NCBI GenBank assembly: GCA_029939615.1
Contig: JAOZSP010000002.1
Coordinates: 1-33,894 of the forward strand
Length of the DNA stretch: 33,894 nucleotides
Direction of reading: 5' to 3'
Origin: Candidatus Izemoplasma sp.
GTDB taxonomy: Bacteria; Bacillota_I; Bacilli_A; Izemoplasmatales; Izemoplasmataceae
The notes under the pieces were generated by a model. It saw only the letters and a list, made by a program, of their open reading frames with translations, was not told the origin of the DNA and made no database searches. The position numbers were made by a program, and so were the translations under genes. Positions 1 to 7,817 of the stretch are shown here, piece by piece. Position 1 is the first letter of the stretch, and the number at the start of each line of letters is the position of its first letter.

Positions 1-30
1 AAAATTGTCAATTACCTCTTTATAATGCGA

Positions 31-59
31 TTGACAAATTCTTAGATATAGGTTAAACT
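31..59 (+). promoter_or_regulatory. Sigma-A-type promoter for the lipoprotein operon
   Basis: A perfect -35 box TTGACA (31-36) is followed after 17 nt by TAAACT (54-59), which matches 4 of 6 bases of the -10 consensus. It lies about 150 nt upstream of the protease start at 210, leaving a long leader. No other good promoter is seen before that gene. The call rests on box sequence and spacing only. Confidence 0.5.
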
Positions 60-209
60 TAAAGTAATTAATACGATAACTATATAACAATATAAATACG
101 CAAAGTCTCAGAGCTAAACTATGAAAATATTATGCTGGCTGGATTGTGCAAACTCTGTAGACTTTTATTGGTCTGCATTTTTATTTACATAATTATAAAG
201 GAGTACCCT

Positions 210-926
210 ATGAGAAAACTACTAATAATATTTCTATTACTTTTTACTACCGGTTGTGAACAAATTGATGAAGAAGCTTTAAAAGAAGAAATAAAACAAG
301 AATTAGTAGATGAATTACAGTTTGATATGGATGATATGAATAATCATCTAATAGCTTTATCAAATAACGCTAAAGCTTGTACTGTATCAATTGATGTTAC
401 ATTAACTGAATCTTCTAGTACTCATGGCTCTGGAGTTGTTTATAAGAATGAAGGTAATGATTACTATATATTAACAAATGAACATATTATTAGATACAAT
501 CAAAGTGTTGAAGTGTATTTACCTAGTGAAGATAGATATATAGAAGCGATAGTTACTAAAGAAGATAGTGAAGTTGATTTAGCGATATTAAAAATATCTT
601 CTTTAACAGAAATAGATATTTGTGAAATAGTATTAGCTAGTTATGAAGTTGGTGAATTAGTTATTAGTGTTGGTGCTGCGGTAAGTATTGATTATTCAAA
701 CACAGTGACTTTAGGTGTTATCTCACGGATAGAAGATAACTTAATACAACATGACGCTGCAATAAATCCTGGTAATAGTGGAGGACCACTATTTAATATG
801 AATGGACAATTAATTGGGTTAAATGTCTCTAAAATAAATACTACTACTTTAGGAAGCACAAAAGTATCAGTTGAGGGGATAGGATTTAGTATAACAGTTG
901 AAGAAATTCTTTTATTTATCAATTAA
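210..926 (+). CDS. HtrA/trypsin-like serine protease lipoprotein without PDZ domain
   Basis: Predicted S1C/trypsin-like serine protease of 238 residues, anchored outside the membrane by lipid. I chose the ATG at 210 because AAAGGAG lies just upstream (197-203) and it gives a proper lipoprotein signal: Arg-Lys, a hydrophobic run, then the lipobox LFTTGC with Cys16. An in-frame ATG at 132 would add 26 residues and bury this signal. A short acidic, helical stretch (about residues 18-50) leads into the protease fold. The triad is visible: His92 in TNEH, Asp123 in SEVDLAIL and Ser190 in NPGNSGGPL. The protein ends soon after the protease domain, so it lacks the PDZ domain usual in HtrA/DegP. It lies 41 nt upstream of the large lipoprotein gene and is probably cotranscribed with it. 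It may act on that protein, which is inference. Confidence 0.85.
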   Translation: MRKLLIIFLLLFTTGCEQIDEEALKEEIKQELVDELQFDMDDMNNHLIALSNNAKACTVSIDVTLTESSSTHGSGVVYKNEGNDYYILTNEHIIRYNQSVEVYLPSEDRYIEAIVTKEDSEVDLAILKISSLTEIDICEIVLASYEVGELVISVGAAVSIDYSNTVTLGVISRIEDNLIQHDAAINPGNSGGPLFNMNGQLIGLNVSKINTTTLGSTKVSVEGIGFSITVEEILLFIN

Positions 927-967
927 GATAGACTACATATAGATAATAAAAAAAGGAGATGATAGTT

Positions 968-3900
968 TTGAAAAAATTACTAATGTTTGTATTTTTAATT
1001 ACCGCAACTTTAACTTTGACAGGATGTGATTTCGGTAAAGAAGAAATCGATGATTTTATTGATCCCGATAGACAATTAATCTTAGATGATTGTCAAGGAA
1101 TGGGAGATTATATTGTAGTTGATGGAGTATGTATACTAATAGGTGATATAGTATCTCAAAATATCGTAATAGGAGGAGACGAAACAAGAGTTCAGTATCT
1201 TAATGGTGTTGAATTAATGAGTGGGTTTGTAGCTGATTTAGCAGGCTCAAAAGGTTTAGCGGTCGTTTCTAAAGAAGTGTTTGAAAACGATATTAATTTA
1301 GGAGGATCAACTTATTATGATTTAATAAATTTAGCTGCTGACGATGATCCTGAAGAAGACGCTGAGAATATCATTGTAAAACTAACAGAAGAAGGATTTT
1401 TTGAAGAAGTTGGATTTACTAATGAAGCGGGAGTAGATGTTGTAATCACTTCAAATCCTTTAGCTTTAGAAGTGTTTGGAGCATATACAATTGTTGTTTT
1501 TGAAGTGGATTTAGGGTATGAGTATTATACTCCTGATTTCACTCAAAGAGTATTTGATTCACTTCATGCAGGTGGAGTATATTTGATTCATAACGAATCT
1601 GGAAAGATGTTTGCCACTAAAGAAATAGAACAAGTGGAAAACGTATATACTTATACTGAAAATCATTCAAGAAACATTAACATAATGGTTACATTGAATG
1701 TGCCAGTAGTTGAAATTCAATATGTTTTTCAACTTGATGAATTTGGTATGCCAATTTTTGGTGATGATGGTATTGAACTCTATGATGAAGTAGAAGTACC
1801 ACTTTTTGATCAAGATGGTAATCCAATAGTATTTACTGAGGGACCTATTTTAACAGAGTTTCTAGAAGTACCAGTAGTAGAATACTACAAGGTTCAACAA
1901 GTAGATGAAGATGGTAATCTTGTTTTTGATGAAAACCAAGAGCCTGTTTATGATGTTGTTGAGGAACCAGTTTTAGATGAAAATGGTAATCCGAAAATTG
2001 AACTACAAGAAGTGCCAGTTTTAGATGATGACGGAAATGTTCAATATCAACAAGAATTTGAAGTTGAATTATACATTGAAGATATAAAAGCAATAACGAT
2101 TACTGAATATTCAGCAAGCGTTACAGATAATCCGGTATCAAATATTGCACATCGATTTGCGGATAAAATTATAGCTGAATATTACAACTGGAATTATTAT
2201 CGTGTAAATAATTACATGATAACATCATTTGGTTTTGCTGCTAGTGAAGAAAATATTTTCTATACTGAAATGAAAGTAGACGAAGATGATGGTAGTAAGA
2301 GTGAAAACTTTGTAATGAAAATTTCATTTGATAGTACTACTAATGAAATACTACTTGAAGAGTATCTAAATGCTACAAAAGCAGGATTCACAGAATGTGA
2401 AATAATTATTGATCCTATTAGTGATAACATTATTTGTGATTCTTGGGATGGTAATCTTAAAGTGTACTCATCAACATACGGCTTAAAAGTAATTCCTGAT
2501 ACTGAGAACTTTAATCCTGTAACGTTCCCTAACGGAGAACTTTACTTCTATGATTCTATGGAAACTTACGTTGAAGAATTAGGATATTATACAACACTGT
2601 TATATACAATTAATGATGATGGAACACTAGAATCATATTTTATTGAACTTGGTGAAAAAGAAGAAGTTTGCTTTGGTGCTTGTTATAATAGTATAAATGT
2701 TAATTTCTTTAACCAAGCTGGTGAAGCATATGGAAATATTGGATATGTAGATTTACAGTTATCTGATGGTGACAAAATGTTTTTAAATGCTGATCTTCAA
2801 GTTCAAAGTATTGGTGAATTTTCTTCAGAAAGACCTGAATGTACTGATACAAATGGATGTTGGTATAACACTAAAAACGAAGTAATAGATGCTGCAGGAG
2901 AATTTGTTACATCATTTGAATCATCAGTTGTTATTTATCCAGGAGATCCTGTTCCGGGATACTTAGTAACATATCAATTAGATTCTCAAACGGTATATGA
3001 ATATGAACAAATGTATTCAGATGATGACTTGATTTGTGATAATGAAATAGGATGTACTAGCCATATTAATCTTGTTGACTATTCAATAAACTCTGAAGGA
3101 TATTGGATGTATGATAGTATTATTGTTGAAGACGGTGAAAAAGTCATAGAAAGTATTGAATTAGCTGAAACAAATACTGCTGTTTATGAGTATACAAAAG
3201 ATGTAGTTGGTGAAGTATGTGGATTTACTACTTGTGAAGAGTATGTAAACATTCAATTCTATGATTTTGCGGGTGAACTATTAAGTGAAACTAATACTTT
3301 GATTCAAATCGCAGAAGGAGAAACAATACCTCTTAATATCGAATACCATATTACAGGAGATACAACAGTAACAGAAAAAACAAATCTTTGTACAACCTCT
3401 ACAGGATGTTATGAGTATTATGAGACATCTGATAGTATTCACTATTATATTTTCTACGAACAAGGGGATACAATGTATGAAACAATTGATTTTGCAGACA
3501 CAGATAAAACAGTTGTTACAAGTAAAACACTAACTAATGAAATATGTACTGATATTAATGGATGTTATGGAGGAGAATCTGAATATATAATCGTTGATAA
3601 CGAGGGAGTAGAATTATATAATTTCTCTAATTATGCTTTCGCTGAATACGGTTATAGAGTTCCTTTCAAAGTAACAGTTAATATTAATGATGTAACAATA
3701 AGATATCGTAAAGAATCACTAATCGATGATATGATTTGTGAGGAAACAATTTGTCGAAGCCATGTGGAAATTGTAATTGGTACTACTATTAATAATGTTT
3801 CACTTGGTTGGGCAGATATTGCATTCGCACAAGATGAGAAAATCATGATAAGGATTATCTTAGATGACGATACAGTGAAAACAGTAGAATCTGAAATGAT

Positions 3901-4579
3901 TTGTGATATTGCTGAAGGTTGCTATATCTATTCAAGCAACTACATAATTGTAGATTCAGAGGGAACTGAATTCCAAAATGAAGATCCAAATTGGTATAAA
4001 CAACATCTACCAGTATTCTTCGCTAATGGTGATAGTATTCCAGTTGATAATCAATTTGAAGTAACGTTCGAAATAATTGCTGCTGAATATCTAAAAAATA
4101 GAATATTTGTCCATGAGTTCTTATATAACTTAAACAATGTAATTGTTCTTGATGAAAACTTATATTTAATTGAACAACAATCTTGGGCTATAGGAAATGA
4201 TAATTTCATTTTAGAGTTTAACGAAACAACAGGAAGATATTCTGCGAAATATACAAACATATCAGCAATAACAGAAATAACTGCATTCGGAGATGGATTT
4301 ATTGCAATAAACGATGATGAAACTGCTATTATGCATTTCTCATATAATACAGAACTATCAAGTGAGGATTACTATTACTTTGATATCGAAAATTTAACAG
4401 AAGGATTATTAATTAACGGAGTAAATGATCTAATCGTTGACTATGATGGTTCAATCTACTTCAAAGGAGTAGACAACTTTATTCAAGATATTACTGGTTC
4501 AATAAGTGAAGATGGTGTTGTTACTATCGATACTGAATTTGTTGAACGACAAATAATTAGAGTAAGACCAATAAACTAA
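968..4579 (+). CDS. Large repeat-containing lipoprotein, function unknown
   Basis: Very large predicted surface lipoprotein of 1203 residues, not assigned to a known family. I prefer the TTG start at 968: AGGAG (954-958) sits 9 nt upstream and gives MKKLLMFV...LTLTGC, a clean lipoprotein signal. The in-frame ATG at 959 touches the Shine-Dalgarno sequence. The chain is strongly acidic. About residues 245-380 form an imperfect repeat rich in Val-Pro, Glu and Asp with four D-x-(D/N)-G-N motifs (near residues 281, 313, 337 and 353). From about residue 568 to 985 there are eight cysteine pairs (first Cys near 568, 625, 690, 751, 808, 860, 924 and 979). Five follow the pattern C-x5-C with Gly before the second Cys, one of the C-x5-C type is CDNEIGC, and the others have three or four residues between. 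Units are 52-65 residues and look beta-rich. The C-terminal part (about 1020-1203) has no Cys pairs. Adhesion, sensing or wall-less surface-coat roles are all possible. Confidence 0.8.
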   Translation: MKKLLMFVFLITATLTLTGCDFGKEEIDDFIDPDRQLILDDCQGMGDYIVVDGVCILIGDIVSQNIVIGGDETRVQYLNGVELMSGFVADLAGSKGLAVVSKEVFENDINLGGSTYYDLINLAADDDPEEDAENIIVKLTEEGFFEEVGFTNEAGVDVVITSNPLALEVFGAYTIVVFEVDLGYEYYTPDFTQRVFDSLHAGGVYLIHNESGKMFATKEIEQVENVYTYTENHSRNINIMVTLNVPVVEIQYVFQLDEFGMPIFGDDGIELYDEVEVPLFDQDGNPIVFTEGPILTEFLEVPVVEYYKVQQVDEDGNLVFDENQEPVYDVVEEPVLDENGNPKIELQEVPVLDDDGNVQYQQEFEVELYIEDIKAITITEYSASVTDNPVSNIAHRFADKIIAEYYNWNYYRVNNYMITSFGFAASEENIFYTEMKVDEDDGSKSENFVMKISFDSTTNEILLEEYLNATKAGFTECEIIIDPISDNIICDSWDGNLKVYSSTYGLKVIPDTENFNPVTFPNGELYFYDSMETYVEELGYYTTLLYTINDDGTLESYFIELGEKEEVCFGACYNSINVNFFNQAGEAYGNIGYVDLQLSDGDKMFLNADLQVQSIGEFSSERPECTDTNGCWYNTKNEVIDAAGEFVTSFESSVVIYPGDPVPGYLVTYQLDSQTVYEYEQMYSDDDLICDNEIGCTSHINLVDYSINSEGYWMYDSIIVEDGEKVIESIELAETNTAVYEYTKDVVGEVCGFTTCEEYVNIQFYDFAGELLSETNTLIQIAEGETIPLNIEYHITGDTTVTEKTNLCTTSTGCYEYYETSDSIHYYIFYEQGDTMYETIDFADTDKTVVTSKTLTNEICTDINGCYGGESEYIIVDNEGVELYNFSNYAFAEYGYRVPFKVTVNINDVTIRYRKESLIDDMICEETICRSHVEIVIGTTINNVSLGWADIAFAQDEKIMIRIILDDDTVKTVESEMICDIAEGCYIYSSNYIIVDSEGTEFQNEDPNWYKQHLPVFFANGDSIPVDNQFEVTFEIIAAEYLKNRIFVHEFLYNLNNVIVLDENLYLIEQQSWAIGNDNFILEFNETTGRYSAKYTNISAITEITAFGDGFIAINDDETAIMHFSYNTELSSEDYYYFDIENLTEGLLINGVNDLIVDYDGSIYFKGVDNFIQDITGSISEDGVVTIDTEFVERQIIRVRPIN

Positions 4580-4601
4580 TAACTACAATACATTAAAAAA
4601 A

Positions 4602-4632
4602 AATACTGTTCAATCGAACAGTATTTTTTTTA
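4602..4632. terminator. Bidirectional intrinsic terminator
   Basis: The hairpin has a 10-bp stem, AATACTGTTC (4602-4611) paired with GAACAGTATT (4616-4625), and a 4-nt loop. An A-run precedes it and a T-run follows it, so it can terminate both the lipoprotein operon (+) and mscL (-), which converge here. Confidence 0.9.
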
Positions 4633-4643
4633 CTTCATATGAT

Positions 4644-5093
4644 TTACTCTTTTTTAGAATTTCCACCTAGTAATCCTTTGATATCTAATAAGATATCTTC
4701 CATTTTAGGTTTTACATCATCCATAATATCTTCTACTTTATCCATAACTGTATCTTCTGTTTTTTCAAAAGCATCAGATACTCTATTAACAAACTTAATA
4801 ATAAGAAATACGACTAAAGCAATAATAAAGAAATCAAAGACGCTTTGAATGAAATTACCGTAGTAAATAGCGTTTTCAACTATTCCTGCTGCTTCATCAG
4901 CCTCGGTGATAACATATTTGAAATTACCAAAACCTTCTTCTCCAACTAATAAACTTATAATAGGAGTTAAAATATCTTTTACTAAACTATTAATTATATC
5001 TTTAAAGGCTGCCCCTATAATAAAGGCAACTGCTAAATCCATTACATTTCCTTTATTAATGAATTTCTTAAATTCATTATAAAACTTTTTCAT
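4644..5093 (-). CDS. mscL: Large-conductance mechanosensitive channel MscL
   Basis: MscL forms a homopentameric membrane pore that opens under high membrane tension and releases solutes during hypo-osmotic shock. The 149-residue product begins with the family signature: a short amphipathic N-terminus, then TM1 with GNVMDLAVAFIIGAAF, followed by a (V/L)KDILTPIISLLVG segment. TM2 (about residues 85-105) is followed by a cytoplasmic acidic/amphipathic helix and a basic tail. Its length is normal for the family (about 130-150). The Shine-Dalgarno AAGGAGTGA lies just upstream of the ATG. It is a single gene, convergent with the lipoprotein operon, and shares the terminator at 4602-4632. Confidence 0.95.
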   Translation of the reverse strand: MKKFYNEFKKFINKGNVMDLAVAFIIGAAFKDIINSLVKDILTPIISLLVGEEGFGNFKYVITEADEAAGIVENAIYYGNFIQSVFDFFIIALVVFLIIKFVNRVSDAFEKTEDTVMDKVEDIMDDVKPKMEDILLDIKGLLGGNSKKE

Positions 5094-5227
5094 GAAATCA
5101 CTCCTTTTTAATATTTAAACATATTTACTGTGTTTAATAAAGAATTGTGTGATATTTTTGTATTTTGTCATGCATTATAGGGTATAATTAGTATGAAGGA
5201 AATAGACATGATGAGGAGGTTTTTTTA

Positions 5228-6331
5228 ATGGATGAAAGAAAATGGGTTTCATGGGAATTTGTAGAGGATTTTATGGTAAGTGCATTTCAAAAAATAGGTG
5301 TTCCTTTAGAAGATGCTAAAGTATGTGCTGATGTATTAATGGAAAGTGATCGAAGAGGAATAGAATCACATGGTTGTAATCGTTTTAAACCAATCTACAT
5401 TGATCGCATAAACGCTAAAATACAAAAGCCAGTCACAAAGATAGATATCTTAAGAGAAACAGCTACAACAGCTGTATTAGATGCTAACGATGGAATGGGA
5501 ATGGTAGTGAGTAAAAAAGCAATGCAAATGGCTATTGATAAAGCTAAAGAATACGGAATGGGTATGGTAGCTGTTAGGAATAGTACTCATTATGGTATTG
5601 CTGGATATTATGCTACTATGGCAAGTGACGCTGGAATGATTGGTATTACAGGAACTAACGCAAGACCTAGTATCGCTCCTACTTTTGGAGTTGAAAATAT
5701 GTTAGGAACTAATCCTTTAACTTTTGGTATTCCAACAGATGAAGAATTTCCCTTTGTTTTAGATTGTGCTACTAGTATTACCCAAAGAGGTAAAATAGAG
5801 TATTATTCTAAAATTGGAAAAGATACACCTGAGGGAATGGTTGTTGGAAGAGATGGGTTGCCTAAAACAAACAGTAATCAAATATTAAAAGATTTATCAA
5901 GTGCTAAAGCAGCACTAGCTCCATTAGGAGGAATTGGTGAAGAACTTGCAGGATACAAAGGTTATGGCTACGCAACAGTAGTTGAAATAATGTCAGCTGC
6001 TTTACAAGCAGGAAATTTCTTAAAAATGTTAACAGGAAAAGACAAAGAAGGAAAACTAGTGCCTTACCATTTAGGGCATTTCTTTATTGCTATTGATACA
6101 GAAGCATTTATGGGATTAGATACCTTTAAGAAGATATCAGGAGAGATATTAAGAGATTTACGTAATAGTGAGAAAGCTCCAGGGGAAGAGAAAATTTTTA
6201 CTGCTGGAGAAAAAGAATATATTATATGGCAAGAACGTAAAAATAAAGGAGTACCATTAAATGAAGCAGTTCAAAATGATTTAAAAGAAGTAAATGAAAT
6301 GCTTCAATTAAATAAGAAGTTACCATTTTAG
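5228..6331 (+). CDS. Ldh2/MDH2-family NAD(P)-dependent 2-oxoacid/2-hydroxyacid oxidoreductase
   Basis: Cytosolic dehydrogenase of the malate/L-lactate/sulfolactate/ureidoglycolate family (MDH type 2), which is unrelated to classical Rossmann-fold lactate dehydrogenase. Family hallmarks include the ESDRRGIESHGCNRF segment near residue 38 with the conserved SHG, VRNSTHYGIAGYYA near residue 120, NARPSIAPTFGVENMLGTNPL near residue 150 and a Gly-rich GGIGEELAGYKGYG stretch near residue 240. The 367-residue length is typical. AGGAGG (5214-5219) lies upstream of the ATG, and a TATAAT at 5183-5188 is a likely -10 box. The substrate cannot be read from sequence: malate, L-lactate, sulfolactate and ureidoglycolate enzymes share these motifs. 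It appears to be a single-gene unit. Confidence 0.85.
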   Translation: MDERKWVSWEFVEDFMVSAFQKIGVPLEDAKVCADVLMESDRRGIESHGCNRFKPIYIDRINAKIQKPVTKIDILRETATTAVLDANDGMGMVVSKKAMQMAIDKAKEYGMGMVAVRNSTHYGIAGYYATMASDAGMIGITGTNARPSIAPTFGVENMLGTNPLTFGIPTDEEFPFVLDCATSITQRGKIEYYSKIGKDTPEGMVVGRDGLPKTNSNQILKDLSSAKAALAPLGGIGEELAGYKGYGYATVVEIMSAALQAGNFLKMLTGKDKEGKLVPYHLGHFFIAIDTEAFMGLDTFKKISGEILRDLRNSEKAPGEEKIFTAGEKEYIIWQERKNKGVPLNEAVQNDLKEVNEMLQLNKKLPF

Positions 6332-6402
6332 TAATATAGTGATATTAAGCAATAGATATATTGACAAAGTATCCTTTGATAAAGTGCTTAGTCTCTTTAG
6401 AG

Positions 6403-6430
6403 TTGTCTCATCAAGATATTTGGGAGACAA
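6403..6430. repeat. Weak inverted repeat after the Ldh2-family gene
   Basis: TTGTCTC (6403-6409) can pair with GAGACAA (6424-6430) across a 14-nt loop. No T-run follows, so it is a poor intrinsic terminator. It could be a weak terminator or simply chance in AT-rich DNA. The stretch between the Ldh2-family gene and fic (6332-6552) otherwise holds the operator array and promoter listed separately. Confidence 0.3.
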
Positions 6431-6444
6431 TGAAATAGAACTTT

Positions 6445-6534
6445 GTGTATACGGTATCGTAAACAAAAGTATAATGTATGTGTATACATTATTGTAAACA
6501 AATATATTGACAATGTGTATACTAAATCGTATAC
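6445..6534 (+). promoter_or_regulatory. Triple operator array upstream of fic (35-nt period)
   Basis: The unit GTGTATAC-N6-GTAWAC occurs three times, starting at 6445, 6480 and 6515, at an exact 35-nt spacing. Within each unit the half sites GTATAC and GTAAAC/GTATAC start 12 nt apart (6447/6459, 6482/6494 and 6517/6529). The -35 box of the fic promoter lies between units 2 and 3, and the -10 box overlaps the last half site. This layout is what one expects for cooperative repressor binding. The regulator is not identified, and the Fic protein's own C-terminal winged-helix-like region is a candidate. Confidence 0.7.
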
Positions 6535-6535
6535 T
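6507..6535 (+). promoter_or_regulatory. Promoter of fic
   Basis: A perfect -35 box TTGACA (6507-6512), a 17-nt spacer and the -10 box TATACT (6530-6535) are followed at a short distance by the Shine-Dalgarno AGGTGA and the ATG at 6553. The leader is therefore very short. The -10 box overlaps the third operator copy. Confidence 0.8.
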
Positions 6536-6552
6536 TTTATTGAGGTGATTAA

Positions 6553-7791
6553 ATGAGTGAATCAAAAAAGACATTTAGCGATTTTTTAAAAATTATCAAC
6601 GATGTGGATGAGTATCCAAACTTATCCAAACTTAGATATAAATATTTCTTTAACCAAAGTGATATAGAAGAGATGCAAAAACTTAAATATCAGAATAAAC
6701 TATACAGTGTTCTTCCTTTGAAATCGGATACTGATAGTAGTTTGCTATATTTATTTACTGAAAGTATTAAAAGAAACCTATTAGGGAGTGTTGATCTAAT
6801 AGTTGATTCAAAAATAGAGGAATTAAATCAAGTGGATAATAAAAACATTATTAACGGGTTCATTTCTTCTGAAATTGAGAATAGCCTATTAATTGAGGGA
6901 GTACATAGTTCAAGAAAAAAAATAGAAAAGGTTAGTAAAAAGGATTACTCAGAGTTAACTAATAATAAAGAAGTAATTATTAAAAACATGCTGGAAGGAT
7001 ATAACTTTATACTGGAAAACAAAATTACTATAGATAACATTTATAAATTATATAATATTTTAAGTCATAATTGTCTTAAATTAGATGAAAAACTAATAGA
7101 AGAAAACATGTATCGACATGCAGGAGTTGATATTATTGGACCTTCAGGCATTGCTGTTGACAGTGGGGTGGATTATAAACAGTTGCCTAGACTAATGGAA
7201 CAATTGGTTGAATATATCAATATTAAGAAAACACGATATGAACATTTAGTTGCACCTCATATAATTCATTACTATTTAATTTATCTACATCCTTACTTTG
7301 ATTATAATGGTAGAATGTCACGTGTGTTGTCTTTTTGGTATACACTGAAGAATGTACCATCTATAAGTCTGCTTTTCACTAGTGAAGCTATAAATAATCC
7401 TAAGAATAAGAAGTATTATTATAAAGCTATAGAATATTCTAGAGAAGCAAACAATGATATTACTTTCTTTATAGAGTATCTAACTAAAATTTCATTTGAG
7501 ACAACAAAAAGTTATATTAATTTTTATAAAATTATAAATTCGATGCTCGGTAATGGAATGATTCTAACCAATGCAGAAATGAACGCTGTTAAAACTGTAC
7601 TGTCTATAGAAAGAATAGGGGCAGGATATTTTAACTGGAAAAAGTATAAACTTTATGAATTTAATGATCTAAAAAAACAATATATACTTAGACTGTTGAA
7701 TAAACTAAGTGAATACAAAATTCTCTTAAGAACGGAGCGAAAAACAGCATATTTATATATAATTAATTATAAGAAATTTGATTTACTATAA
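6553..7791 (+). CDS. Fic-domain protein (predicted AMP/NMP-transferase) with C-terminal winged-helix-like region
   Basis: Fic proteins transfer AMP or other phosphate-containing groups to hydroxyls of target proteins. In this 412-residue protein the catalytic loop is HPYFDYNGRMSR starting at His246: the catalytic His, acidic Asp250, Asn, Gly and both Arg are kept, but Tyr sits where Gly or Ala is usual and Tyr replaces the common Phe. An inhibitory-helix motif SLLIEG (Ser111-Gly116, pattern S/T-x-x-x-E-G/N) lies N-terminal to the Fic core, which is the class II arrangement in which the Glu blocks ATP placement. The last 70 residues look like a winged helix, as in many Fic proteins that also bind DNA. 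No antitoxin gene is adjacent. It is transcribed alone from an operator-rich promoter and ends at a strong terminator. Confidence 0.85.
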   Translation: MSESKKTFSDFLKIINDVDEYPNLSKLRYKYFFNQSDIEEMQKLKYQNKLYSVLPLKSDTDSSLLYLFTESIKRNLLGSVDLIVDSKIEELNQVDNKNIINGFISSEIENSLLIEGVHSSRKKIEKVSKKDYSELTNNKEVIIKNMLEGYNFILENKITIDNIYKLYNILSHNCLKLDEKLIEENMYRHAGVDIIGPSGIAVDSGVDYKQLPRLMEQLVEYINIKKTRYEHLVAPHIIHYYLIYLHPYFDYNGRMSRVLSFWYTLKNVPSISLLFTSEAINNPKNKKYYYKAIEYSREANNDITFFIEYLTKISFETTKSYINFYKIINSMLGNGMILTNAEMNAVKTVLSIERIGAGYFNWKKYKLYEFNDLKKQYILRLLNKLSEYKILLRTERKTAYLYIINYKKFDLL

Positions 7792-7817
7792 AAAAAGTCC
7801 TTCTCTGGACTTTTTTT
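7791..7817. terminator. Bidirectional intrinsic terminator
   Basis: AAAAAAGTCC (7791-7800) pairs with GGACTTTTTT (7807-7816) around a 6-nt loop. It lies between the convergent fic and rhomboid genes, and A/T runs on each side let it serve both strands. Confidence 0.9.

Noticed and set aside
132..209. Upstream extension of the protease gene to the ATG at 132
   Set aside because: It lacks a ribosome site and would put 26 residues before a clean lipoprotein signal that has its own AAAGGAG and ATG at 210.
1845..2093. Minus-strand open frame opposite the acidic repeat of the large lipoprotein
   Set aside because: It mirrors the repeat codons (His/Leu-rich low-complexity product) and has no ribosome site.
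6445..6534. Operator repeats taken as a CRISPR array
   Set aside because: Only three units with short partly conserved parts and no true spacers; overlap with a promoter fits an operator better.
6320..6574. Minus-strand 84-codon frame across the fic promoter
   Set aside because: It would cover the operator array and promoter and shows no family pattern.
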